From JACCTU01 sp963848525 (lineage in GTDB: Bacteria; Actinomycetota; Thermoleophilia; Gaiellales; Gaiellaceae): a DNA stretch of 64,000 nt. Shown here one piece after another: positions 56,045 through 63,016 of this stretch (position 1 is its first letter; each line of letters begins with the position of its first letter). The translations under genes and the position numbers were made by a program. The notes below the pieces were generated by a model, which saw only the letters and a program-made list of their open reading frames with translations, made no database searches and was not told the origin of the DNA. The stretch spans positions 62,001-126,000 of the forward strand of contig CAWKDZ010000005.1 of NCBI GenBank assembly GCA_963848525.1, read 5' to 3'.

Positions 56045-56604
56045 CGGTCGGCCTGCTCGATCCGCGCCAGCACCTCGTCGGCCCAGCGGACGAGCGCCTC
56101 GCCGTACATACGACCCCAGAGGCGGGTGAAGGAGGGATAGAAGTCGTCGCCGCGGCCGGGGAGGGGCTTCGTCTGCTCGATCTCTTCGAGCGCCGCGAGC
56201 AGCTCCTCGCCCGTCTCCCGTCGCTGCCGAACCTGCTCGGCGAGAGCGTCGCGGTCGGCGGCGTCGCCGAAGAAGAGCTTCAGCAGCATCGGGTTCTTGT
56301 CGGGGGCGGGCTCGACCGGCCCGGTGTTCAGCCAGGAGCGCAGGGCTTCCCGCCCGGCACGCGTGATCCGGTACACCTGCTTGTCGGGGCGGCCCGACTG
56401 CGGAACGTCGCGCTTCGTGGCGAGACCGGCTTCGACGAGGCGGGGCAGCACCGCGTAGATCTGCGTCTTCGCGGGCGCCCAGAAGTAGCCGATGCTGCGG
56501 TCGATCCGCTTGCGCAGGTCGTAGCCGGACATCGGCCCGCTCGTGAGCAGGCCGAGGATCGCGGCCTCGGTCGCCGTCAGCGTGAGCTGGGAGATAGTCC
56601 GCAC
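56041..56604 (-). CDS. PadR-family transcriptional regulator
   Basis: A 187-residue PadR. The winged helix reads LTATEAAILGLLTSGPMSGY, then LPRLVEAGLATKRD and YRITRAGREALRSWL; the C-terminal half is the helical dimerisation domain. It leads an operon with the hydrolase-protease fusion and the lipoprotein esterase through 4-base overlaps, so it probably controls them. A near-perfect dyad surrounds its own GTG start. The ligand is unknown; PadR proteins often sense phenolic compounds or drugs. Confidence 0.9.
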   Translation of the reverse strand: MRTISQLTLTATEAAILGLLTSGPMSGYDLRKRIDRSIGYFWAPAKTQIYAVLPRLVEAGLATKRDVPQSGRPDKQVYRITRAGREALRSWLNTGPVEPAPDKNPMLLKLFFGDAADRDALAEQVRQRRETGEELLAALEEIEQTKPLPGRGDDFYPSFTRLWGRMYGEALVRWADEVLARIEQADR

Positions 56605-56613
56605 CGGACTATC
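56593..56613. promoter_or_regulatory. PadR operator candidate over the PadR start codon
   Basis: GATAGTCCG, three bases, CGGACTATC: perfect 9-bp arms. The 3-base spacer is exactly the GTG start codon on the minus strand. A repressor bound here would block its own translation start region and RNA polymerase, which fits autoregulation of the operon. Confidence 0.65.
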
Positions 56614-56635
56614 AGACGCACGCCGGCGCGAGAAG

Positions 56636-57508
56636 TTAGACGAGCACGGTCACGGCGTCGCGCTCGGACTCGAGCACGACGTGCTCGGCGTCGCCGAGGT
56701 CCTCGCCGTCGGCCTGCAACGGCAGCGGCCGATCGCAGACGATCTCGGCGCGGTCGACGTCGTGGACGTAGAGCACGTCGTCGGCGTGCTCCTGCCCGCC
56801 CCCGCGCAGGATGTACGCGAGGAAGCGGGGGAGCGCAGACGGTGTCAGCCGCCGCGCACCGACGATGTCGAGGCCGCGGTCGAAGCGGGCGAGCGGCGCG
56901 ATCCGAAGCGGGATGGGGCCCGCGTACGTGTACGGATCGCAGTTCGCCGCGAGCGCGAACGCGGCGCGTCCGTGTCCGCGCACCTCGAGCACCGGGTCGA
57001 GCATGAAGCGTCGTTCCGCGAGCAGGCGCAGCGCGGTTCGCGCGAAGGCGACGTTGCCGGCGCGGCCTCCCTCGAGCGTCCGCCCGAGGGCGTCGACCCG
57101 GCGCACGAACTCTGCGTCGAGGCCGACGCCGGCGGAGAAGCCGAAGCGGCGGCCGTTGACGCGGCCGAGGTTGATCGGGAACGGGTCGCGCTCGAGCAGC
57201 CGCTCCGCCGCCGCGACCGGGTCGCGCGGCGAGCTCAGCGCGCGAGCCAGCACGTTCGCGCCGCCGCCGGGGATGAAGCCGAGCGGCGTCGCGGCGTCGA
57301 TCCCGTTCAGCACCTCGTTGAAGCCGCCGTCGCCCGAGAACACGTAGACGACTTCGTAGCGGCCGGAGGCCTCACGCGCGAGCTCGGTCGCGTGTCCCGG
57401 ATGTTCGGTCGGCGCGACCTCGACGTCGCCGAGCGTCGCGATGACGGCGTCGAGCCGTTCGGGCGTGACCGCGCTCGCGTACGGGTTCGCGATCAGTAGC
57501 CGAGCCAC
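56636..57508 (-). CDS. Diacylglycerol kinase-family lipid kinase
   Basis: A 290-residue lipid kinase of the DagK/YegS type. The nucleotide site reads VVYVFSGDGGFNEVLNG then GFIPGGGANVLARAL, the equivalent of the GGDGT and GTxND motifs though with GGDGT altered to SGDGG. It phosphorylates a lipid such as diacylglycerol or sphingosine-like substrate. The GTG start at 57508 overlaps the TetR stop (TAGTG). The altered nucleotide motif deserves care in assigning activity. Confidence 0.85.
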   Translation of the reverse strand: MARLLIANPYASAVTPERLDAVIATLGDVEVAPTEHPGHATELAREASGRYEVVYVFSGDGGFNEVLNGIDAATPLGFIPGGGANVLARALSSPRDPVAAAERLLERDPFPINLGRVNGRRFGFSAGVGLDAEFVRRVDALGRTLEGGRAGNVAFARTALRLLAERRFMLDPVLEVRGHGRAAFALAANCDPYTYAGPIPLRIAPLARFDRGLDIVGARRLTPSALPRFLAYILRGGGQEHADDVLYVHDVDRAEIVCDRPLPLQADGEDLGDAEHVVLESERDAVTVLV

Positions 57509-58080
57509 TAGCGCGAGGCGTAGCCGCGAACGCCGTCGAGCAGCACGGCGAAGAAGCGATCGGCGAGCTCGTCAGTGTCGCGTCCGGGCTTCAGCCAGGT
57601 GTACGCCCAGTTCGCCGCCGAGAGCACGAGCAGCGCCGCGGTCCCGTCGTCGAGGTCGGTCCGGAGCGCACCGAGCTCGCGGCCCTCGCGGAAGAGCGCG
57701 CGGACGCGATCCTCGTAGCGGCGGCGCTCGGCCAGGACCTGCTCGCGGCGCTCCCCCTCCAGGTAGCGCCACTCGCGGGTGAAGACGGTCGCGACGTCGA
57801 GCTGGGCGGCGACCGTCCGCAGGTGCGCGCGCAGCGCGAGCCGGATCTTCTCCGCGGGGGGCGCGTCCTCCGGGATCGCGTCGAGCCCGGCGTGGAACGC
57901 CGCCGCGCCCTCGCTCATCGTCTCGAAGAGGAGATCCTGCTTCGAGTCGATCCAGGTGTAGACGGTCGCCTTCTGGACGCCGAGCGCCTCCGCCAGGTCC
58001 CCGATCGACGTGCCGTGGTAGCCCCGCTCGGCGAAGAGCCGCGCGGCCTGCCGGGTCAGCTCGGAGCGGCGGGCGGAGAT
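57508..58080 (-). CDS. TetR-family regulator divergent from paaABCD (start unresolved)
   Basis: About 190 residues. The helix-turn-helix reads QAARLFAERGYHGTSIGDLA then LGVQKATVYTWIDSKQDLLF, and the ligand domain follows. The HTH is complete from codon 58080, but no ATG, GTG or TTG lies before it in frame up to the divergent gene, so the start codon is either unusual or hidden by an indel. It is transcribed away from paaA with a small dyad between, as expected for a PaaR-like repressor of phenylacetate degradation relieved by phenylacetyl-CoA. That role is inferred from position. Confidence 0.85.
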   Translation of the reverse strand: MSARRSELTRQAARLFAERGYHGTSIGDLAEALGVQKATVYTWIDSKQDLLFETMSEGAAAFHAGLDAIPEDAPPAEKIRLALRAHLRTVAAQLDVATVFTREWRYLEGERREQVLAERRRYEDRVRALFREGRELGALRTDLDDGTAALLVLSAANWAYTWLKPGRDTDELADRFFAVLLDGVRGYASR

Positions 58081-58089
58081 AGGATTTAC

Positions 58090-58105
58090 CCTAACGATCG
58101 TTCGG
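58090..58105. promoter_or_regulatory. TetR/PaaR-like operator candidate
   Basis: CCTAACGATCGTTCGG: a perfect 10-bp palindromic core AACGATCGTT with near-symmetric CC/GG flanks. It lies between the TetR gene and the paaA ribosome site (AGGGAGG). The core resembles known PaaR-type sites in other phyla as I recall them. Confidence 0.6.
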
Positions 58106-58117
58106 TAGGGAGGTCGC

Positions 58118-59017
58118 GTGGACGCACGGACAGAGGAGTTCGTCGAGTACGTGCAGGGCGGGGGCCAGGTCGAGACGGCCGACTGGATGCCGGACGACTA
58201 CCGGGCCAAGCTGATCAAGTTCATCGAGATGCACGGCAACTCCGAGCTGATGGGCGTGCTGCCCGAGCGCGAGTGGATCCTCCGGGCGCCGACCCTCCAG
58301 CGGAAGCTCGCGCTGACCGCGAAGGTGCAGGACGAGGTCGGGCACTCGCAGCTGATCTACCGCGTCGTCGAGGACCTCGGCAAGCCACGCGCGCAGTGCC
58401 TCCAGGACCTGGTCGACGGCAAGTCGAAGTTCCACAACGTCTTCCACTACCCCACCAAGACGTGGGGCGACGTCGGCGTGATCGCATGGCTCGTCGACGC
58501 GGCCGCGATCATCTCCCAGAAGGCGCTGCTCAAGTGCTCGTACGCGCCGTACGCGCGGATCATGAAGAAGATCTGCTGGGAGGAGTCGTTCCACATCCTC
58601 CACGGCCGCGACGTGATCCTGACGCTGATGAACGGCACCGACGAGCAGCGCGAGCTCGTGCAGGAGGCGGTCACGCGCTGGTGGCCGCCGCTGATGATGT
58701 TCCACGGCAACCCGATCGCCGCCGACGACGACCCGATGGTCTACTGGCGGATCAAGTCGCAGGGGAACGAGGAGGCGCGACAGCAGTTCCTCGACGGCTA
58801 CGTGCCGCAGATCTGGGAGCTCGGTCTGACCGTTCCCGACCCGAAGCTGCGCAAGCGCGACGACGGCGTCTGGGAGTACACCGAGCCCGACTGGGACGAG
58901 CTCAAGCGCGTCGTCACCGGCCACGGCCCGAAGACCGCCGAGCGCCTCGCGTTCCGCCGGCGCTTTCTCGAGCAGGAGGCGTGGGTGCGCCAGGTCGTGT
59001 TCGCCGAGGCTGCGTGA
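58118..59017 (+). CDS. paaA: 1,2-phenylacetyl-CoA epoxidase catalytic subunit
   Basis: A 299-residue di-iron oxygenase subunit that makes the ring-1,2-epoxide of phenylacetyl-CoA. The di-iron ligands lie in AKVQDEVGHSQLIYR and CWEESFHILHGRD. Start GTG 58118 follows a strong site (AGGGAGG). paaB follows by a GTGA overlap. Length and sequence are typical for the family. Confidence 0.96.
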   Translation: MDARTEEFVEYVQGGGQVETADWMPDDYRAKLIKFIEMHGNSELMGVLPEREWILRAPTLQRKLALTAKVQDEVGHSQLIYRVVEDLGKPRAQCLQDLVDGKSKFHNVFHYPTKTWGDVGVIAWLVDAAAIISQKALLKCSYAPYARIMKKICWEESFHILHGRDVILTLMNGTDEQRELVQEAVTRWWPPLMMFHGNPIAADDDPMVYWRIKSQGNEEARQQFLDGYVPQIWELGLTVPDPKLRKRDDGVWEYTEPDWDELKRVVTGHGPKTAERLAFRRRFLEQEAWVRQVVFAEAA

Positions 59018-59301
59018 TCTTCGAGGTCTTTCGGCAGGAGCGACGCGGTCAGGCGTTCGCGCACGCGGGCTCGATCTCGGCGCCCGACGTCGAGCTGGCG
59101 GAGGCGTGGGCTCGAGAGCAGTACGGCCGCCGGCAGGAGTCGGAGGCGCTCTGGGTCGTTCCGCGCGAGTCGATCCGCGCGGTGCACGACTTTCCCGACG
59201 AGCTGAACAAGACGTACCACCGCGTCGACGGCTACCCGTTGAAGGCGAAGTTGAAGGAGGCGCGTGAGCGAGCGGGCACAACGGCTCCTGGAGATCGCTG
59301 A
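59014..59301 (+). CDS. paaB: 1,2-phenylacetyl-CoA epoxidase subunit PaaB
   Basis: A 95-residue PaaB, the small bridging subunit. It reads IFEVFRQERRGQAFAHAGSI, with EALWVVPRESI and YRRHVDGY-like ending (TYHRVDGYPLKAKL). It starts at the GTG overlapping the paaA stop and its last 38 bases overlap paaC. Confidence 0.93.
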   Translation: MIFEVFRQERRGQAFAHAGSISAPDVELAEAWAREQYGRRQESEALWVVPRESIRAVHDFPDELNKTYHRVDGYPLKAKLKEARERAGTTAPGDR

Positions 59302-59902
59302 CGACGAGCTGATCCTCGGCTGGCGCGACTCGGAGTGGACGGGGATCGCGCCGTTGCTCGAGGAGGACGTCGCGTTCTCGTCGATCGCGCAGAACGAGAT
59401 CGGCCACGCGCGCGCGCTGTACGAGCTGGCCGCGCGCGACCTCGGTACGACCGCCGACGAGCTCGCGTTCGACCGCTCGCCCGACGAGTACGTCAGCTCG
59501 GCGCTGGTCGAGTTGCGGCAGCTCGACTGGGCGCACACGATCGCGCGCCACTGGCTCTACGAGACCGCCGACGAGCTGCGGCTCGCCGAGCTGAAGTCGT
59601 CGGACGACGCGGAGGTGGCCGGCCTCGCCGCCAAGATGGACCGCGAGGAGGCGTACCACCGCATGCACGCGCAGCTCTGGGCGGAGCGGCTGCGCGGCGA
59701 GGAACGCTTCGAGGCGGCCGTCGAGGAGCTGTGGCCCTACGCGCTCGGCGTGCTCGCCGAAGGCAGGCGCGCGGAGCTGGCCACGCGCGTCGGGCGCGAG
59801 GAGGTCGACGCCGTGGAGCGCGGAACGCACTCGGACGACCTGCGCGAGCTCTGGGAGGAGATGACGATGGTGCGGCGCAGCGTCCCGGGAGCGACATGGT
59901 GA
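59264..59902 (+). CDS. paaC: 1,2-phenylacetyl-CoA epoxidase subunit PaaC
   Basis: A 212-residue PaaC, the structural partner of PaaA with a four-helix ferritin-like fold but a degenerate metal site. Marks are ADDELILGWRDSEWTG, SIAQNEIGHARALY and LYETADELRLAEL. The GTG start at 59264 has AAGGAGG 4 bases upstream. It is shorter than the E. coli protein (about 248), mostly at the C-terminus. Confidence 0.93.
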   Translation: MSERAQRLLEIADDELILGWRDSEWTGIAPLLEEDVAFSSIAQNEIGHARALYELAARDLGTTADELAFDRSPDEYVSSALVELRQLDWAHTIARHWLYETADELRLAELKSSDDAEVAGLAAKMDREEAYHRMHAQLWAERLRGEERFEAAVEELWPYALGVLAEGRRAELATRVGREEVDAVERGTHSDDLRELWEEMTMVRRSVPGATW

Positions 59903-60381
59903 CGCGCGAGCAGGTCTGGGACGCGCTGGGAGAGATCCCCGACCCCGAGATCCCGGTGATCTCGCTCGTCGAGCTCGGCGTGATCCGCGACGTCGCCGTC
60001 GAAGGGGAGCGTGTGCGGGTCGAGTTCACGCCGACGTTCCTCGGCTGTCCCGCGCTCGACGTGATGCGCGACGCGATGGCCGAGAAGGTGCGCGAGCTCG
60101 GCGCCGAGCCCGAGGTCGCCGTGATCACGGACGACTCCTGGTCGACCGACCGGATCACGCCGGCAGGCCGCGAGAAGCTGCGCGAGGCGGGGTTCGCGCC
60201 ACCGGCGCCGCGAGAAGCCTCGGCGCCGACGCTGGTGCAGCTCCAGTCGGCCGTCTTCCGCTGCCCGTACTGCGGCTCGACCGAGACGAAGCTCGAGAAC
60301 ATCTTCGGCCCGACCCCGTGCCGGTCGCTGCGCTACTGCTCGAGCTGCCGCCAGCCGTTCGAGCAGTTCAAGACCATCTAG
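59896..60381 (+). CDS. paaD: Phenylacetyl-CoA epoxidase assembly protein PaaD
   Basis: A 161-residue PaaD: an N-terminal MIP18/DUF59-type domain (IPDPEIPVISLVELGVIRDV, TFLGCPALDVM) and a C-terminal zinc-ribbon-like region with FRCPYCGS and RYCSSCRQPF. It is thought to aid iron cofactor assembly in the epoxidase. ATG 59896 overlaps the end of paaC. No paaE reductase follows here; the electron donor must be elsewhere. Confidence 0.92.
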   Translation: MVTREQVWDALGEIPDPEIPVISLVELGVIRDVAVEGERVRVEFTPTFLGCPALDVMRDAMAEKVRELGAEPEVAVITDDSWSTDRITPAGREKLREAGFAPPAPREASAPTLVQLQSAVFRCPYCGSTETKLENIFGPTPCRSLRYCSSCRQPFEQFKTI

Positions 60382-60409
60382 TAGCTGCCCGGCGCAAGCG
60401 AGGGAACGG

Positions 60410-63004
60410 ATGCGCTGCTACGTGTTGGATTTCCGGGAGATCGACCAGACGCAGGTCGCGGTCGTTGGCAGCAAGGGCGCGCACCTCGGGGAGCTCTCGC
60501 GGATCGAAGACATCCGCGTGCCGGCCGGCTTTTGCGTGACGACGGACGCCTTCCGGCGGATCATGGCGGAAGCGCCTTCGATCGACGATCGGCTCGATCG
60601 GCTGTCGCGCCTGAAGCCGGACGACCGGGAGGCGATCCGCGCGCTCAGCGCGGAGATCCGCCGGACCCTCGAAGGGATCGCCATCCCCGACGATCTGGCG
60701 GCCGCGATTACGCGCCCGCTCGCACGGCTCGGCGAGCGAGCAGCCTACGCCGTCCGATCCAGTGCGACGGCGGAGGACTTGCCGACGGCCTCCTTCGCGG
60801 GCCAGCAGGACACGTACCTGAACGTCGTGGGGCCGGCGGCGATCCTCCAGCACGTCAGCCGTTGCTGGGCCTCGCTCTTCACCGAGCGGGCCGTGACCTA
60901 CCGCCTGCGGAACGGCTTCGACCACCGCAACGTCCACATGGCCGTGGTCGTGCAGCAGATGGTCTTCCCGCAGGCGGCCGGCATCCTGTTCACAGCCGAC
61001 CCCGTCACGGGCAACCGGAAGATCGCCTCCGTGGAGGCCAGCTTCGGACTCGGCGAGGCCCTGGTCTCCGGCCTGGTGAACGCGGACGTCTACAAGGTGC
61101 GGGACGGCGAGGTCGTCGCCAAGGCGGTCGCCACCAAGCGGCTTGCCATCCACGCCTCGCCGCTAGGCGGGACGGAAGAACGGGCGATCGAGCCGGAGCG
61201 GCAGGAGCAGCCGGCGCTGACGGATGCGCAGGTCGTGCGGCTCGCGCAGCTGGGCCGGCGGATCGAAGCGCACTTCGGCCGCCCCCAGGACATCGAATGG
61301 TGCCTGGTCGACGATGGCTTCCAGATCGTCCAGAGCCGGCCGATCACCACGCTGTTTCCCATCCCTGAGGCCGGCGACGGAGAGAACCACGTCTACATCT
61401 CCGTCGGTCATCAGCAGATGATGACCGACCCCATGAAGCCCCTGGGGCTCTCCTTCTGGCAGCTGACGACCCCGCGGCCCATGGCCGAGGCAGGCGGGAG
61501 GTTGTTCGTCGACGTCACGCAGATCCTGGCTTCACCCGCGAGCCGAGTGGGTCTCCTGGAGATGGCGGGAAAGTCCGATCCGCTGATCCGGGACGCGCTG
61601 CAGACGGTCCTCGACCGCGGTGACTTCATCCCGTCGCTCCCGGATGCGGGTCCCGGCGGACCGCCGGCTGGCGCGCCGCCGGCGCCGATCGAGACCGATC
61701 CGGCCATCGTCGCCGAGCTGATCGGGCGCAGCCAGGCTTCCATCGCCGCCTTGAAGCGCGACATCCGGACGAAGTCCGGGTCGGCGCTGCTCGACTTCAT
61801 CCTGGCGGACATCCAGGAGCTGAAGCGGATCCTGTTCGATCCGCAGAGCCATCAGGTGTTCATGTCGGCGATGGAGGCGACGTGGTGGCTGAACGAGCAG
61901 CTGCAGGCGTGGCTGGGCGAGAAGAACGCGGCCGACACGCTCACAAAGTCCGTCCCCGACAACGTCACGTCGGAGATGGGGCTGGCGCTCCTGGACGTCG
62001 CGGACGTGATCCGCCCGCATCCAGACGTGGTGGCCTTTCTGCGGCAGGTCGAGGACGACGGGTTCCTGGACGAGCTACCCAAGCTCGCGGGCGGGCGGGA
62101 AGCGCGAGACGCCATCCGGGCCTGGCTCGACAAGTACGGCATGCGCGGCGTCGGCGAGATCGACATCACGAGGCCGCGTTGGAGCGAACGCCCCACCACG
62201 CTCGTGCCCTTGATCCTCGGCCACATCGAGAACTTCGAGCCGGGCGCCGGCGAGCGGCGCTTCGAGCGAGGGCGACAGGAGGCCTGGAGGAAGGAACAGG
62301 AGCTGCTCGAGCGCTTGCGGGCCTTGCCGGACGGGGAGCGGAAGGCCGAAGAGGCCAAGCGGATGATCGACCGGGTCCGGACCTTTATCGGCTACCGGGA
62401 GTATCCGAAGTACGGCATGGTCAGCCGCTACTTCGTCTACAAGCAGGCCCTGCTGGAAGAAGCCGAGCGCCTCGTGCAGGCCCACGTGCTTCGTGAGCAG
62501 GAAGACATCTTCTACCTCAGGTTCCAGGAGCTCCACGACGTCGTGCGTACGAACCACGTGGATGACCAGCTCATCCGCCGGCGCAAGGACGCGTTCAGGT
62601 CGTATCAAGCGCTCACGCCGCCCCGGGTGCTCACGTCGGACGGCGAGGGCATCGCCGGGGCGTATCGACGCGACGATGTGCCGGCCGGCGCGCTGGTTGG
62701 CCTACCGGTTTCCGCCGGGACCAGCGAGGGGCGTGCCCGCGTGATCCTGGACCTGGCGGAGGCCGATCTCGAAGCGGGCGACATCCTGGTCACCGCCTAC
62801 ACGGACCCCAGCTGGACGCCCCTGTTCGTCGCGGTCAAGGGCCTCGTGACGGAGGTGGGGGGCCTGATGACCCACGGCGCGGTGATCGCACGGGAGTACG
62901 GCCTGCCGGCCGTCGTGGGGGTGGAGCACGCCACCCGGCTGATCCGGGATGGGCAGCGGATCCGCGTGCACGGGACGGACGGATACGTCGAGATCCTGCC
63001 CTAG
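60410..63004 (+). CDS. rph: Rifampin phosphotransferase (PEP-synthase-like)
   Basis: An 864-residue dikinase-like enzyme. The ATP-grasp domain starts YVLDFREIDQTQVAVVGSKG and holds AYAVRSSATAEDLPTASFAG. A central drug-binding domain (about 325-750) follows. The swivelling phosphohistidine domain ends in VGGLMTHGAVIAREYGLPAV. Length and order match rifampin phosphotransferases (about 865 residues), which transfer the beta-phosphate of ATP to the rifamycin ansa chain and inactivate the drug. PEP synthase is less likely because the drug-domain layout differs and the PEP-binding C-terminal domain is missing. The codon style (more CTG) differs by eye from neighbours, hinting at transfer. Confidence 0.88.
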   Translation: MRCYVLDFREIDQTQVAVVGSKGAHLGELSRIEDIRVPAGFCVTTDAFRRIMAEAPSIDDRLDRLSRLKPDDREAIRALSAEIRRTLEGIAIPDDLAAAITRPLARLGERAAYAVRSSATAEDLPTASFAGQQDTYLNVVGPAAILQHVSRCWASLFTERAVTYRLRNGFDHRNVHMAVVVQQMVFPQAAGILFTADPVTGNRKIASVEASFGLGEALVSGLVNADVYKVRDGEVVAKAVATKRLAIHASPLGGTEERAIEPERQEQPALTDAQVVRLAQLGRRIEAHFGRPQDIEWCLVDDGFQIVQSRPITTLFPIPEAGDGENHVYISVGHQQMMTDPMKPLGLSFWQLTTPRPMAEAGGRLFVDVTQILASPASRVGLLEMAGKSDPLIRDALQTVLDRGDFIPSLPDAGPGGPPAGAPPAPIETDPAIVAELIGRSQASIAALKRDIRTKSGSALLDFILADIQELKRILFDPQSHQVFMSAMEATWWLNEQLQAWLGEKNAADTLTKSVPDNVTSEMGLALLDVADVIRPHPDVVAFLRQVEDDGFLDELPKLAGGREARDAIRAWLDKYGMRGVGEIDITRPRWSERPTTLVPLILGHIENFEPGAGERRFERGRQEAWRKEQELLERLRALPDGERKAEEAKRMIDRVRTFIGYREYPKYGMVSRYFVYKQALLEEAERLVQAHVLREQEDIFYLRFQELHDVVRTNHVDDQLIRRRKDAFRSYQALTPPRVLTSDGEGIAGAYRRDDVPAGALVGLPVSAGTSEGRARVILDLAEADLEAGDILVTAYTDPSWTPLFVAVKGLVTEVGGLMTHGAVIAREYGLPAVVGVEHATRLIRDGQRIRVHGTDGYVEILP

Positions 63005-63016
63005 CCGGCCAGCGGC

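Noticed and set aside
60410..63004. Phosphoenolpyruvate synthase
   Set aside because: The domain order ATP-grasp, long central domain, terminal phosphohistidine domain and the opening residues fit rifampin phosphotransferase; the PEP-binding barrel is absent.
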